Shown piece after piece: positions 33,939 through 44,731 of a stretch of DNA of 64,000 bases. The notes beneath the pieces are model-generated. The model was not told the origin of the DNA. It worked only from the letters and a program-made list of their open reading frames with translations, and did not search any database. The stretch's first letter is position 1. The number at the start of each line of letters is the position of its first letter. The DNA lies in the NCBI RefSeq assembly GCF_038957035.1, contig NZ_CP152412.1, positions 5,328,501 through 5,392,500 of the forward strand, written 5' to 3'. Made by a program: the position numbers and the translations under genes. The stretch comes from Bradyrhizobium sp. B097. GTDB lineage: Bacteria; Pseudomonadota; Alphaproteobacteria; Rhizobiales; Xanthobacteraceae.

Positions 33939-35864
33939 CTAGATCGTGACTTGCGTGCCGACCTCGACCACCCGCCCGGTCGGGATCTGGAAATAGTCGG
34001 TGGCATCGTTCGAGGAGCGGCTCAGCGCGATGAACAGATGGTCCTGCCAGCTCGGCATGCCCGAATGCGCCGCCGGCTTCAACGCACGGCGGGACAGGAA
34101 GAACGAGGTCGACATGATGTCGAACTGCCAGCCGAGCTTGCGGGCGATCGCCAGCGTCTTCGGCACGTTCGGCTGCTCCATGAAACCGAACTTCAGCGTC
34201 ACCTTGGAGAAGGTCTCGGTCAGCTGCTCCATCCGCACCCGCTCGGAAGGATCGATGCGCGGCGTCGGCGCTGTCTCGATGGTGAGGATGACGTTCTTCT
34301 CGTGCAGCACCTTGTAGTGCTTGAGGCTGTGCATCAGCGCGGTCGGCGCGCTGACGGGATCGCTGGTCAGGAACACGGCCGTCCCGGAGACGCGCTGCGG
34401 CGGCCGCTTCTCCAGCATCGCGACGAGATCGGCGAGCGGGAATTCCAGCTTGCGCGACTTCTCGAACAACAGCCGGCTGCCGCGCCGCCAGGTGTACATC
34501 ACCACGATCATGACCCCGCCGAGCGCAAGCGGCACCCAGCCGCCCTCAAACACCTTGAGGAGGTTGGCGGCCAGGAACGTGACGTCCAGGAACAGGAACG
34601 GCGCGACCAACGCCGCGGCGGCGAGCGGTGACCAGCGCCAGACCTTCCAGATCACCACAAAGCCCATCATCGCCGTCACCACCATGGTGCCGGTCACGGA
34701 GATACCGTAGGCCGACGCCAGCGCGCTCGACGAGCGGAACATCAGCACCAGCACGATGACCGCGATGAACAGCAACCGGTTGATGCGCGGCATGTAGATC
34801 TGGCCGGAATGCGCCTCCGACGTGTGGCGGATTTCGAACCGCGGCATCAGGCCGAGCTGGATCGCCTGCCGGGTCAGCGAGTAGGCGCCGGTGATGACGG
34901 CCTGGCTCGCGATCACGGTCGCCATGGTGGCAAGCGCGACCATCGGGATCAGCGCCCAGTCCGGGAACATCAGGAAGAACGGGTTCTCGATGCCCTTGGG
35001 ATCGCCGATCAGAAGCGCGCCCTGCCCGAGATAGTTCAGCGCCAGCGACGGCAGCACGATGAACAGCCACGCGGTCTGGATCGGGCGCTTGCCGAAGTGA
35101 CCGAGGTCGGCATAGAGCGCCTCCGCGCCGGTCACCGCGAGGAAGACCGCACCGAGCGTGATGAAGCCGATCACGCCGTGATGCAGCATGAACGACACCG
35201 CAAGGATCGGGTTGAACGCGTACAGCACCTCGGGGTGCCGCACGATCTGCGGCAGCGCCGCGACCGCGATCACGGCGAACCACACGCACATCACCGGGCC
35301 GAAGAACGCGGCGACGCGCGCGGTGCCGCGCGACTGCACGGCGAACAGGACGACCAGGATCACCACCGTGAGCGGGACGACATAGGGATCGAATGTCGAG
35401 GTGACGAGCTTGATGCCCTCGATCGCCGACAACACCGACAGCGCCGGGGTGATGACGGCGTCGCCGTAGAACAGCGCGCCGCTGATGATGCCGAGCAGCA
35501 CGATCGCGGCTCCGCCCTTGGTGACCGCGCGCTGCGCCAGCGCCATCAGCGCCAGCGTCCCGCCCTCGCCATTGTTGTCGGCACGCAGCAGGATCACGAC
35601 ATATTTCAGCGTCACGACGACGATCAACGCCCACAGGATCAGGCTGAGCACGCCGAGTACCGCATGCGCCGTCACGGCGCCCTCGCCGCCGGCAGCCGCG
35701 ACGACGGCTTCGCGCAGCGCGTATAGCGGGCTGGTACCGATGTCGCCATAGACGACGCCGATGCTGCCGAGCATCAGCGCCTTGAAGGTGGCGGTTGAAT
35801 GCGCCTCGCCATGGCCGTTTGCCGCGGGCGTTTCCGCCGCGGTGATCGCACTCTCGGATGACAT
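33939..35864 (-). CDS. kup: Kup-family potassium uptake transporter (distal copy)
   Basis: 641 residues from the ATG at 35864; a longer frame to 35939 has an odd leader. Twelve helices are expected in the first about 440 residues, starting [20 protein letters not shown], the Kup signature. A hydrophilic C-terminal domain (about 470-641) ends in [19 protein letters not shown]. It imports K+ with protons. The next gene upstream is a close paralogue with the same C-terminal sequence. Confidence 0.95.
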   Translation of the reverse strand: MSSESAITAAETPAANGHGEAHSTATFKALMLGSIGVVYGDIGTSPLYALREAVVAAAGGEGAVTAHAVLGVLSLILWALIVVVTLKYVVILLRADNNGEGGTLALMALAQRAVTKGGAAIVLLGIISGALFYGDAVITPALSVLSAIEGIKLVTSTFDPYVVPLTVVILVVLFAVQSRGTARVAAFFGPVMCVWFAVIAVAALPQIVRHPEVLYAFNPILAVSFMLHHGVIGFITLGAVFLAVTGAEALYADLGHFGKRPIQTAWLFIVLPSLALNYLGQGALLIGDPKGIENPFFLMFPDWALIPMVALATMATVIASQAVITGAYSLTRQAIQLGLMPRFEIRHTSEAHSGQIYMPRINRLLFIAVIVLVLMFRSSSALASAYGISVTGTMVVTAMMGFVVIWKVWRWSPLAAAALVAPFLFLDVTFLAANLLKVFEGGWVPLALGGVMIVVMYTWRRGSRLLFEKSRKLEFPLADLVAMLEKRPPQRVSGTAVFLTSDPVSAPTALMHSLKHYKVLHEKNVILTIETAPTPRIDPSERVRMEQLTETFSKVTLKFGFMEQPNVPKTLAIARKLGWQFDIMSTSFFLSRRALKPAAHSGMPSWQDHLFIALSRSSNDATDYFQIPTGRVVEVGTQVTI

Positions 35865-36018
35865 GGGAAGCTGCGCCTCTGTCTTCTGCCGCACTGCACA
35901 ATGCCGGGTCGCAGGCCTATACTCCCGGCAGGAATGCATAGGTTAGCCCGGATTCAGGCCTCCGCCATGCATATCACGCATAGATCACGGCTTTTCAACT
36001 GTCGAATCCGTCGCTGCA

Positions 36019-37941
36019 TCAAATAGTTACCTGAGTACCCACTTCAACGACCCGCCCGGTCGGAATCTGGAAATAGTCGGTGGCATCGTTGGCGGACCGG
36101 CTCATCGCGATGAACAGGTGGTCCTGCCACTGCGGCATCCCGGACTGGGCGGATGGCTTCAGCGACCGGCGCGACACGAAGAACGAGGTCGACATGATGT
36201 CGAACTGCCAGCCGAGCTTGCGCGCAACCGCAAGCGCCTTCGGCACGTTCGGCGATTCCATGTAGCCGAAGCGCAGCCGCACCGCGGTGAACTTGTCGCT
36301 GACCTTCTCCATGGTCACGCGCTCCGACAGGTCGACGCGCGGTGTCGGCGCGGTCTCGATGGTCAGGATCACATTGTGCTCGTGCAGCACCTTGTTGTGC
36401 TTGAGATTGTGTAAGAGCGCGGTCGGCACGAAGCTGGGATCGCTGGTCAGGAACACCGCGGTGCCCTTGACGATATGCGGCGGCCGCTTCTCCAGGCTGT
36501 GGATCAGGTCGCGTAGCGGCACCTCGATGCGGCGGGTCTTGGCGATCAGGATCGCGGCGCCGCGACGCCAGGTCCAGATCATCGTCGCCATCACGACGCC
36601 GAACAGCAGCGGCACCCACGCGCCCTCGAACAACTTCAAGAGATTGGCGCTGAAGAAAGTCATGTCGACGATCACGAACGGCAGGATCAAGGCGGCGGCC
36701 GACGCCACGCGCCAGTTCCACAGCTTCCAGATCACGATGAAGCCCATGATGCCGTCGGCGACCATGGTGGTGGAGACGGCGATGCCGTAGGCCGAGGCGA
36801 GCCCACTCGAGGTGCGGAACAGCAGCACCAGCAGCAGCACGCCGATCAGCAGCAGCCGGTTGACGCGCGGTAGGTAGATCTGCCCGGCGTGGGTCTCCGA
36901 GGTGTAGCGCACCTCGAAGCGCGGCAAGAGCCCGAGCTGCACCGCCTGGCTGATCAGCGAATAGGCGCCGGTGATCACCGCCTGGCTCGCGATCACGGTC
37001 GCAGCGGTGGCGAGCCCGATCAGCGGCAGCAGCAGCACCTCCGGCACCATGCGGTAGAACGAGTTCTCGATCGCGGCCGGATCGGACAGCACCAGCGCGC
37101 CCTGCCCGAAATAATTCAGCAGCAGCGAGGGCAGCACGAAGAACAGCCAGCCGGACTGGATCGGCTTGCGGCCGAAATGCCCGAGATCGGCGTAGAGCGC
37201 CTCGCCGCCGGTCACCGCGAGGAACACCGCGCCCAGCGTCACCAGGCCGACGGTGCCGTGGGTCAGCAGGAACTGGATCGCGTAATACGGATTGATCGCC
37301 GCCAGCACCGACGGATCGTCCATGATGTGGACCACCCCCATCACCGCGAGCGATGCGAACCACACGACCATCACCGGCCCGAAGGCAGAGGCAACGCGCG
37401 CGGTGCCCGAACTCTGCACCGAGAACAGCAGCACGAGGATCAGGATCGTCAGCGGCACCACATAGTGCTCGAGATGCGGCGTGGCGAGCTTGAGGCCTTC
37501 GACCGCCGACAGCACCGAGATCGCCGGCGTGATCATGGAATCGCCGATGAACATCGAGGCGCCGACCACGCCGAGCGCGAGCAGCGGCCAGCTGCGCCGT
37601 CCGATCGCGCGCTGGCCGAGCGCCATCAGCGACAGCGTGCCGCCCTCGCCATTGTTGTCGGCGCGCAGCAGCAGAAGGACGTATTTGGCGGTGACGACGG
37701 TGAACAGCGCCCACAGGATCAGGCTGAGCACGCCCAGCACCATGATGCGGGTCACCGGCTGGCCGTGCGCGGCGCCGCCGACCGCCTCGCGGAATGCGTA
37801 GAGCGGCGAGGTTCCGATATCGCCGAACACCACTCCGATGCTGCCCAGTGTCAGGGCCCAGAAGCCGGAGGTGCCTTGGCCCTTGCCCTGCCCCGTACCT
37901 TGGGTCTCCTGGGCTTCGGTGGATGAGACGCTGACAGCCAT
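36019..37941 (-). CDS. kup: Kup-family potassium uptake transporter (proximal copy)
   Basis: 640 residues from the ATG at 37941; the frame reaches 38016 but the extra residues look non-coding. Features are [20 protein letters not shown] at the start of TM1, about 12 helices and the same C-terminal ending as the distal copy. The two genes are clear tandem duplicates of nearly equal length that have diverged mostly at the N-terminus and in the cytoplasmic domain. It sits 112 bases after motB. Confidence 0.95.
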   Translation of the reverse strand: MAVSVSSTEAQETQGTGQGKGQGTSGFWALTLGSIGVVFGDIGTSPLYAFREAVGGAAHGQPVTRIMVLGVLSLILWALFTVVTAKYVLLLLRADNNGEGGTLSLMALGQRAIGRRSWPLLALGVVGASMFIGDSMITPAISVLSAVEGLKLATPHLEHYVVPLTILILVLLFSVQSSGTARVASAFGPVMVVWFASLAVMGVVHIMDDPSVLAAINPYYAIQFLLTHGTVGLVTLGAVFLAVTGGEALYADLGHFGRKPIQSGWLFFVLPSLLLNYFGQGALVLSDPAAIENSFYRMVPEVLLLPLIGLATAATVIASQAVITGAYSLISQAVQLGLLPRFEVRYTSETHAGQIYLPRVNRLLLIGVLLLVLLFRTSSGLASAYGIAVSTTMVADGIMGFIVIWKLWNWRVASAAALILPFVIVDMTFFSANLLKLFEGAWVPLLFGVVMATMIWTWRRGAAILIAKTRRIEVPLRDLIHSLEKRPPHIVKGTAVFLTSDPSFVPTALLHNLKHNKVLHEHNVILTIETAPTPRVDLSERVTMEKVSDKFTAVRLRFGYMESPNVPKALAVARKLGWQFDIMSTSFFVSRRSLKPSAQSGMPQWQDHLFIAMSRSANDATDYFQIPTGRVVEVGTQVTI

Positions 37942-38053
37942 GGCGAGGTTGGAACGCCCGATCGGTTGATTTTGATCCGCGCGGCTATCGACGCTTCCGC
38001 CCCGCCTGTCAACCAACCAGCATGGCCAGCGACGGTAGCATGGTAACCCGGAG

Positions 38054-38884
38054 CTACGGCTTCAGATCCGGCGGCAATGGCGGATTTTCCCGCATCAACG
38101 TGATGGTCACGCGACGGTTCGCCGGCAGCGTCGGATCGTCGGGAAACAGCGGCTGGCCGTCGGCCTTGCCGGAAACCGCGAAGATGTGGGACGGCGGCAG
38201 CCCCTCACGCTCCAGGATCTGCCGCACCGCATTGGCGCGGTCCGCGGACAGGTCGAAGGCGTCGTAATCGCTTCGCGCCGGCACGAAGCCTGCGGCTGTA
38301 TGCCCCACGATCGCGATCCGCAGCGGCGTCGCCTTCAGTGGCGCGGCGAGCTTCTGGATCAGCCGGCGGGTGCGTTCATACGGCTCCCTGGAGCCGTCGG
38401 CGAACATCGAGCGGCCGTCCTGGTCGACGATCTCGAGGTTGAGCCCCTCCTTGGTCTCCTCGAACATGATGTTCTTGGAAATCTCGGTCAGCTCCGGCAT
38501 GTCCTGCAGCGCCTGGCGCAGCGAGGCGGAAGCGAGCGCGAACTCGCGGTCGATCTTCAGCCGCGCGCCATTGATCTGGCTGCGCTCTTTTTCGTCCGGC
38601 GTCGGATTGGCGGAGGATTCCTCCGGCGAGATGTGCTCGACATTCTTGAGCTTCGGCCGGGTCGGTAGGCCGTCGGACTCGACGATGCCGGAATAGCGCA
38701 CATTGGTCTGCACGCCGAAGGCGTCGCGCATCGAGCCGGCGACGATCTTCAGCTTGTTGTTGTCCATGGTGGAGAACGCAACGAGCATCACGAAGAAGCT
38801 CATCATCAGGCCCATCAGGTCGGCGAAGGTCACGAACCAGCCGTGACCTCCGGTATGGGCGTCGCCGCGCTTCTTCTTGGCCAT
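38054..38884 (-). CDS. motB: Flagellar stator protein MotB-like (OmpA domain)
   Basis: 276 residues. After a short basic tail comes a single helix ([20 protein letters not shown]) with Asp22, the expected proton-binding residue of the stator. A plug/linker region (about 60-125) precedes an OmpA-like peptidoglycan-binding domain with [10 protein letters not shown] and [20 protein letters not shown]. It pairs with the MotA-like gene 32 bases upstream. Peptidoglycan anchoring and ion flow for flagellar rotation is the family role. Confidence 0.88.
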   Translation of the reverse strand: MAKKKRGDAHTGGHGWFVTFADLMGLMMSFFVMLVAFSTMDNNKLKIVAGSMRDAFGVQTNVRYSGIVESDGLPTRPKLKNVEHISPEESSANPTPDEKERSQINGARLKIDREFALASASLRQALQDMPELTEISKNIMFEETKEGLNLEIVDQDGRSMFADGSREPYERTRRLIQKLAAPLKATPLRIAIVGHTAAGFVPARSDYDAFDLSADRANAVRQILEREGLPPSHIFAVSGKADGQPLFPDDPTLPANRRVTITLMRENPPLPPDLKP

Positions 38885-38916
38885 CGCTGCTGTCCCCGGA
38901 GCGCCAGTCGGGGCCG

Positions 38917-39690
38917 TCAGGCCGGAACCGGCTCACCCTCCTCGTTGCGATGCTTCTCCGGCAGATAGGCCAGCAGCATCTCGCGCACCAGCGCCGGGCT
39001 CTTGGAATCGCGGATCATCAGGATGCCGTCGATGATCAGCGTGCGGTTGGTCTCCTCGTCGAGCAGCTTGCCGTGCAGCTTGTCGGCGATCGGAAGACAG
39101 AACAGGTTGGCCACCAGCGCGCCGTACAGCGTGGCGAGCAGCGCGGTCGCCATGAACGGGCCGAGCTTGGAAGGGTCGGTCATGTTGGCGAACATCTGCA
39201 CCATGCCGATCAGCGTGCCGATCATGCCGAAGGCCGGCGCGCAGTCGCCGATCGCGCGATAGATCTTGCTGCCCTCGTCGAGGTGCATCAGGAAATTGTC
39301 GCGGTCGCGCTCCATGTTGTCGCGGATGAATTCGAGGTCGTAACCGTCGGCGACGTAGCGGATGCCCTTGGCGAGGAACGGCTCGTCGGTCTCGACCTTC
39401 TCCAGGCCGACCGGGCCCTGCTTGCGGGCGATCTCGGCGATGCGGGCGAGCTCATCGACGAGGTCGCGGGCCGACAGCCGGCTCATGGTGAAGGCAAACT
39501 TGGCGCCGAGCGGCAGCCCGTGCAGCATCACGCCGAGCGGAAAGCGGATCATCGTCGCCGCGATCGAGCCGCCGAAGATGATGATCATGGCGTGTTCGGA
39601 GATGAACATGTGCAGGTCGCCGCCCATGAACATCATCACCGCGATGACGATGATGCCAGCCAGCAGCCCGGCGCCAGTCATGATATCCAT
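38917..39690 (-). CDS. motA: Flagellar stator protein MotA/PomA
   Basis: 257 residues from the ATG at 39690 with GGAG six bases upstream; four more residues would come from an ATG at 39702. Four helices: about 7-24, 31-51, 145-170 and 180-200. The cytoplasmic loop carries the charged LARIAEIARKQGPVGLEKVE region, and TM3 contains APAFGMIGTLIGMVQMFANM, a PomA/MotA signature. With MotB it makes the proton (or sodium) channel that drives the flagellum. Confidence 0.9.
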   Translation of the reverse strand: MDIMTGAGLLAGIIVIAVMMFMGGDLHMFISEHAMIIIFGGSIAATMIRFPLGVMLHGLPLGAKFAFTMSRLSARDLVDELARIAEIARKQGPVGLEKVETDEPFLAKGIRYVADGYDLEFIRDNMERDRDNFLMHLDEGSKIYRAIGDCAPAFGMIGTLIGMVQMFANMTDPSKLGPFMATALLATLYGALVANLFCLPIADKLHGKLLDEETNRTLIIDGILMIRDSKSPALVREMLLAYLPEKHRNEEGEPVPA

Positions 39691-39962
39691 AGGAGACTCC
39701 AACGCGTACGCAACCTGCCCGTCCTGGACGGCGCGCAGCCCAGTGCGGGCCGCGTGGAAAACCCTAACGTTAACGCCATTAAGGACGCGTTACCGAATTT
39801 GGTAGGGATAACAACGGGTAAACGTCCGCCTTTTCGCGATGTCGTTGAAGATGTTGGCTTTCCGCATGCGACACCGCCGCTGCATGCGCAAAAGGTCTCC
39901 CCGTAGAACAACGGACGTGAGATAGGTTCGGCCAGAGGAAACGAACCAATGAGCAGGACAGG

Positions 39963-40943
39963 ATGAAGGCGGTCGTCGTCGAGCAATACGCGCCCATCGA
40001 TCAGATCGGGCTGAAGGAGATCGCCACCCCAACACCCGCCGCCGGACAGATCCGCGTCCGGGTCCACGCCGCGAGCATCGGCTTCGTCGATGGGTTGAAG
40101 GTCGAGGGCCGCTACCAGACCAAGGATGCCGTGCCCTTTACGCCCGGTGCGGAATTCGCCGGCGTGGTCGACGAGGTCGCGAGCGATGTTGCCGGCATCG
40201 CGCCGGGCATGCGGGTGATGGGCGCGGCGCGCTCGGGCGCGCTGGCCGGGTACATCGTGGTGCCGGCTGCCGCCGTCGAGATCATGCCCGACGGCCTTTC
40301 GATGGAGGCCGCCGCGGCCTTCCGCACCAACTACCTCACCGCGTTGTATGCGCTCGCCGAGCGCGGCTCGCTCAAGGCCGGCGAGCAACTGCTGGTGCTG
40401 GGTGCCGCCGGCGGCACCGGCATCGCCGCGATCCAGGTCGGCAAGCTGCTCGGCGCGCGCGTCATTGCCGCCGCCTCGACCGACGAGAAGCGCAGCTTCG
40501 CCGCAAGCTTCGGCGCCGATGCCGTCGTCGACTACACGAAGCCCGATTGGCGCGATGCGCTGAAGGACGCAACCGGCGGCCATGGTCCCGACGTGATCTT
40601 CGATCCGGTCGGCGGCGAGGTCTCGCTGCAGGCGTTCCGCTCGATCGCCTGGAACGGCCGCCATGTCGTGGTCGGCTTTGCGGCAGGCCAGATCCCTGCT
40701 CTGCCGTTCAATCTGCCGCTTCTGAAGGGTGGCCTCCTGATCGGCGTCGATGCCGCGCAGATCGCGCGCCGCGAGCCCGAGGCGCAGGCGCGCGTGATGA
40801 CGCAATTGTCGGCATGGCTGAACGACGGCCGACTGACGCCTGTGGTCGGCAAGGTGTTCGAGCTTGAAGATTTCCGTGCGGCGTTCACGACGATGCAAAC
40901 CCGCGCCGCGCTCGGCAAGATGGTGGTGCGGATCGGACAGTGA
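39963..40943 (+). CDS. NADPH:quinone oxidoreductase-like, zinc-independent medium-chain dehydrogenase
   Basis: 326 residues. A GroES-like N-terminal domain (MKAVVVEQYAPIDQIGLKEI, then FTPGAEFAGVVDEVASDVAG) precedes a Rossmann domain with VLGAAGGTGIAAIQVGKLLG. No structural or catalytic zinc cysteines are present, which fits the quinone oxidoreductase/zeta-crystallin group. GHGPDVIFDPVGGEV is a typical family segment. It probably reduces quinones or enones with NADPH. It stands alone, followed by two repeat elements. Confidence 0.9.
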   Translation: MKAVVVEQYAPIDQIGLKEIATPTPAAGQIRVRVHAASIGFVDGLKVEGRYQTKDAVPFTPGAEFAGVVDEVASDVAGIAPGMRVMGAARSGALAGYIVVPAAAVEIMPDGLSMEAAAAFRTNYLTALYALAERGSLKAGEQLLVLGAAGGTGIAAIQVGKLLGARVIAAASTDEKRSFAASFGADAVVDYTKPDWRDALKDATGGHGPDVIFDPVGGEVSLQAFRSIAWNGRHVVVGFAAGQIPALPFNLPLLKGGLLIGVDAAQIARREPEAQARVMTQLSAWLNDGRLTPVVGKVFELEDFRAAFTTMQTRAALGKMVVRIGQ

Positions 40944-40973
40944 GAGAGGCAGCGCCGCCACCTCATCCTCGCT

Positions 40974-41094
40974 GTCGTCCCTGCGAAAGCAGGGACCCAT
41001 AACCACCGATATTTATCGTTTGAGGGACTGTGGCCCCAGCACAGCGTAGCAATTCGCATTTGGGGTAATGGGTCCTGGCTTTCGCCAGGACGAC
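40974..41094. repeat. GTCGTCCCTGC family intergenic element, copy 2
   Basis: The left arm (40974-41001) equals that of the copy at 13615. The right arm (41068-41094) has changed to GTCCTGGC-TTTC-GCCAGGAC, in which both sides of the hairpin have changed together so that pairing is kept. Confidence 0.85.
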
Positions 41095-41150
41095 AATGAG
41101 GATGGTGCTCGCGCGATACGACGCGTCGTCACTGGGTCCCTATCTCCGGT

Positions 41151-41253
41151 GTCATCGCCCGGCTTGACCGGGCGATCCAGTATTCCAGAGGCAGTTGTGC
41201 TCGAACCGAGAGGCCGCGGCGTACTGGATCGCCCGCCTTCGCGGGCGATGACA
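41151..41253. repeat. GTCATCGCCCG inverted-repeat intergenic element
   Basis: Inverted ends GTCATCGCCCG and CGGGCGATGAC flank inner inverted parts (GGCGATCCAGTA against TACTGGATCGCC). Only one copy is in this window, next to another family. Confidence 0.75.
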
Positions 41254-41552
41254 GATGTGCATGATGATCCGGCGCGGCCCCTTGGGTCACCCGAGCGCGC
41301 CGTCCCAACGCTGCCATTGCATCGCAGGAACCAACACCGCTGCGGCGCATTGACAGTTCACCCATCGGTTGAGAGGTAATATGCCGCCCGTATCGGTATC
41401 AGCGCCGATCCTGTAGCATTCCTGTCCGCCGAAGAGCCAATTAGCCGTCATCTGTTGTGTTTAAGGATTCTTCCCTTGGCACTTTTTGCATATCGAACAT
41501 CCAGCACCACGTCCCGATCGCGCGGGCTAACCACCGTTGCCTGAGACGCGCG

Positions 41553-41786
41553 ATGAAGACGGACAAGGCCATCTGGTACGTGTCGTTCGCCGTGAGAAGC
41601 CCTGACGCCGGACACCACCGCTGCGCGCGCCAGACCCGCACTTTCACCACCGAGCAGGACGCCAAGGCGTTTGCGCGCAGCCTGCTCGATCAGACCCAGG
41701 ACGTCAGCGCCGGAACGATCAATCCGCACACGCCGAGACGCGTGATTGCACCGGCTGCGATCACGGCCTGGGCCGGCGAGAGCTAA
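41553..41786 (+). CDS. Small hypothetical protein (77 aa)
   Basis: Starts at the ATG at 41553 (MKTDKAIWYVSFAVRSPDAG); the longer frame from 41457 has poor composition. Segments RTFTTEQDAKAFARSLLDQT and VSAGTINPHTPRRVI give a compact alpha/beta look and resemble small proteins frequent in Bradyrhizobium. It has no signal or membrane helix. Function unknown. Confidence 0.65.
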   Translation: MKTDKAIWYVSFAVRSPDAGHHRCARQTRTFTTEQDAKAFARSLLDQTQDVSAGTINPHTPRRVIAPAAITAWAGES

Positions 41787-41798
41787 GGCTTGCGTCCC

Positions 41799-43070
41799 CT
41801 ACAGGAAGCGTGACGGCGCGAACGGCTGCAACGGAATTTCCGGCGCCTTGCCGCTCAGCAGTTGCGCGACCAGCCGGCCGGTGCGGGCCGAACCGACCAG
41901 GCCGACATGGCCATGGCCGAACGCATAGACCACGTCGCGCGAGGCGCGGCTATGGCCGATGCAGGGCCGCCCGTCGGGCATGCTCGGGCGATGGCCGAAC
42001 CAGGTCTTGATCCGCGATGGTGGAATGTCCCTCGGCAGTTTCGGAAACATGCTGAAGAGATGCTCGCGCAGGATCTCGGCACGCCTCCAGTTCGGCTCGG
42101 CGTCGAGCCCCGCGATCTCCACCGTGCCGGCGGCGCGCAGGCCCTTATCGGTCCAGTTGACCACCATCTTGGCGTCCGAAGCCATCATCGAATTGCGCGG
42201 CCCGGATTCCGGATTCTCGATCATGACGTGATAGCCGCGCTCGGTCTCCAGCGGCAGAGGGTCGCCGATCGATGCGGTCAGCTGCTTCGAGCGCGCGCCG
42301 GCGGCAACCACCGCCGCATCGCAGGCGATCTCGCCGGTCTCGGTGACCACGGCGACGAGCCTGTCACCCGCAAGCCTGAGGCCTGTGGCCTTGGCAGCGA
42401 CGCGCTCGGCGCCGCTCGCGATCGCGTGCGCGGCGAGCGCTGCGACGTAGGCGCCGGGATCGCGGCAGCGGCCGGCCTCCTCGACCACGACGCCGAACTT
42501 GTAGCGCGGATGCAGATCGGGCTCGCGCTGGCGCATCTCGTTTTCATCGAGCTCCAGCCATTCAATGCCGACGCGCTTGCGGATGCGCCAGCCGAGGTCG
42601 CGGTCGAACGGCGTGCGCGAGGGAAACACGTGCATCACGCCGCGCCGCTCGATCAGCTCGGGCACGCCGGCTTCCTCGGCGAGCTGCCGGTGCAGAAGCG
42701 GCGCGTCCTTCAAGAGATCGCGCATCGCCCGCGCGGTGGCCTCGACCTGCGCCTCGGTCCAGCTCGACAGCAGATATTTGACCAGCCACGGCAACGCCTT
42801 CGGCAGATACGACCAACGGATCGCAAGCGGCCCGAGCGGGTCCATCAGATAGAACGGCACCTTCTTCCAGGTGCCCGGCTCGGCCGGCGGGATCACCGAA
42901 TGCGACGACAGCCAGCCGGCATTGCCATAGCTCGCCGCCTGGGTGCCGCCGGGCTCGCCCGGATCGATCAGCGTGACACGATGGCCCGCGCGCAGCGCCT
43001 CGATGGCACTGATCACGCCGACCGCGCCGGCGCCGATGATCGCGACGTGACGGCCGGCGGACTCTGCCAT
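41799..43070 (-). CDS. FAD-dependent D-amino acid dehydrogenase/oxidase-like (DadA family)
   Basis: 423 residues. The dinucleotide motif VAIIGAGAVGVISAIEALRA near the N-terminus binds FAD. AASYGNAGWLSSHSVIPPAE and the C-terminal DGRPCIGHSRASRDVVYAFG, GHGHVGLVGSARTGRLVAQL are DadA features. It would oxidise a D-amino acid or similar amine to the keto acid at the membrane. Its ATG overlaps the stop of the ThDP enzyme gene (TGATG), so the two are coupled and may act in sequence. Confidence 0.9.
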   Translation of the reverse strand: MAESAGRHVAIIGAGAVGVISAIEALRAGHRVTLIDPGEPGGTQAASYGNAGWLSSHSVIPPAEPGTWKKVPFYLMDPLGPLAIRWSYLPKALPWLVKYLLSSWTEAQVEATARAMRDLLKDAPLLHRQLAEEAGVPELIERRGVMHVFPSRTPFDRDLGWRIRKRVGIEWLELDENEMRQREPDLHPRYKFGVVVEEAGRCRDPGAYVAALAAHAIASGAERVAAKATGLRLAGDRLVAVVTETGEIACDAAVVAAGARSKQLTASIGDPLPLETERGYHVMIENPESGPRNSMMASDAKMVVNWTDKGLRAAGTVEIAGLDAEPNWRRAEILREHLFSMFPKLPRDIPPSRIKTWFGHRPSMPDGRPCIGHSRASRDVVYAFGHGHVGLVGSARTGRLVAQLLSGKAPEIPLQPFAPSRFL

Positions 43071-44731
43071 CAGCTAGAAGCCTGCGGCGCAAAATCCTTA
43101 CCGACCGACAGCGCACGCTGATCGACCAGGCAGTGCAGGATCGCGGGCTTGCCGGACGCCAGCGCCCGCTCGAACGCCGGCGCGAAGTCTTCGGTGCGCT
43201 CGACCCGCTCGCCATGACCGCCGAACGCCTTGGCGTAGAGCGCGAAATCCGGGTTCTTGAGCTGGGTGCCGACGACGCGGCCGGGATAGTCGCGCTCCTG
43301 ATGCATGCGGATGGTGCCGTATTGCGCATTGTCGATGACGACAACGATCAGCGGCGCGTCATACTGCACGGCGGTGGCGAACTCCTGCCCGTTCATCAGG
43401 AAGCAGCCGTCGCCGGCGAATGCGACGACCACGCGATCCGGATGCTGCCGCTTGGCCATCACAGCCGCCGGCACGCCGTAGCCCATCGAGCCCGAGGTCG
43501 GCGCGAGCTGGGCTGCGAAAGCGTGGAAGCGATGGTGGCGATGAATCCAACCGGCGTAATTGCCGGCGCCGTTGCAGACGATCGCATCCTTCGGCAGCCG
43601 ATCGCGCAGCCAGGTCACGACCTCGCCGTATTGGAAGTGCCCTGGCAGCTCGCGCGGCTTCTCGGTCCAGGCAAGATAGTCCACGTGCGCCTTGGCCGCC
43701 TCACCCTTCCAGGCGGGCGCGGCTGCGGGCTTCATGCTCTCGACCGCGGCAGCGAAGGCCGCAGGCGTCGCCTGGATCGCCAGCGCCGGCTGGTAGACGC
43801 GGCCGAGCTCTTCGGAGCCCGGATGCACGTGAATGAGCTTCTGGCTCGGTGTGGGAATGTCGAGCAGCGTGTAGGACGAGGACGGCATCTCCGACATGCG
43901 GCCGCCGATCAGGAGAATGACGTCGGCGCCGGTGAAGCGATCCCTGAGCTTCGGGCTCGGGCCGATGCCGAGATCGCCGGCATAATGCGAGTGGTCGGCG
44001 TCGAACAGCGAGGCGCGGCGGAACGAGGTCGCGACCGGGAGATCAAAACGCTCGGCGAAGCGCGCGATGCCCTTGGCGGCCTCCGCGGTCCAGGCCGAGC
44101 CGCCGAGCACCACGAGCGGCGCCTTGGCGCCCGCCAGCATCGCGCCGAGACGTTCGAGATCCGATGGCGCCGGCCAGCTCGCGGCGGGCTCGACCTTCGG
44201 CGCGTCGGCGACCGCTGCGGTTTCCGTCAGCATGTTCTCCGGCAGCGAGATTACGACCGGACCGGGGCGGCCCTGCAGCGCGACGCGGAAGGCGCGCGCG
44301 ACCAGTTCCGGAATGCGGTCCGGACGATCGATCTCGACCGCCCATTTCGCCATGGTGCCGAACACCGCCTTGTAATCGAGCTCCTGGAACGCCTCGCGCT
44401 CACGCATGCCGGTGTCGACCTGGCCGACGAACAGGATCATCGGGGTGGAGTCCTGCATCGCGATGTGCACGCCGTGCGCGGCGTTGGTCGAGCCCGGGCC
44501 GCGGGTGACGAAGCAGATGCCGGGACGCCCGGTGAGCTTGCCATAGGCCTCCGCCATCATCGCCGCGCCCCCTTCGGCACGGCAGATCACGACGTCGATC
44601 GGGCTGTCATGCAGGGCGTCGAGCGCCGCCAGATAGCTCTCGCCCGGCACACAGGTGACGCGCTCCACCCCTTGCGCGACCAGCTGGTCGATCAGGATCT
44701 GGCCTCCGGTGCGGGCGTTGCTTTTGGTCAT
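43070..44731 (-). CDS. Thiamine diphosphate-dependent enzyme, acetolactate synthase-like
   Basis: 553 residues from the ATG at 44731 with GGGAG upstream; the frame extends to 44890 without support. Three domains of the family: the Pyr domain with catalytic Glu53 in CRAEGGAAMMAEAYGKLTG, a central domain (VVLGGSAWTAEAAKGIARF), and the PP domain with GDGCFLMNGQEFATAVQYDA binding Mg-ThDP. The branch is close to acetolactate synthase large subunits, but there is no small subunit gene and the partner is an amino-acid oxidase, so a decarboxylase or carboligase role in a catabolic route is more likely. Confidence 0.88.
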   Translation of the reverse strand: MTKSNARTGGQILIDQLVAQGVERVTCVPGESYLAALDALHDSPIDVVICRAEGGAAMMAEAYGKLTGRPGICFVTRGPGSTNAAHGVHIAMQDSTPMILFVGQVDTGMREREAFQELDYKAVFGTMAKWAVEIDRPDRIPELVARAFRVALQGRPGPVVISLPENMLTETAAVADAPKVEPAASWPAPSDLERLGAMLAGAKAPLVVLGGSAWTAEAAKGIARFAERFDLPVATSFRRASLFDADHSHYAGDLGIGPSPKLRDRFTGADVILLIGGRMSEMPSSSYTLLDIPTPSQKLIHVHPGSEELGRVYQPALAIQATPAAFAAAVESMKPAAAPAWKGEAAKAHVDYLAWTEKPRELPGHFQYGEVVTWLRDRLPKDAIVCNGAGNYAGWIHRHHRFHAFAAQLAPTSGSMGYGVPAAVMAKRQHPDRVVVAFAGDGCFLMNGQEFATAVQYDAPLIVVVIDNAQYGTIRMHQERDYPGRVVGTQLKNPDFALYAKAFGGHGERVERTEDFAPAFERALASGKPAILHCLVDQRALSVGKDFAPQASS

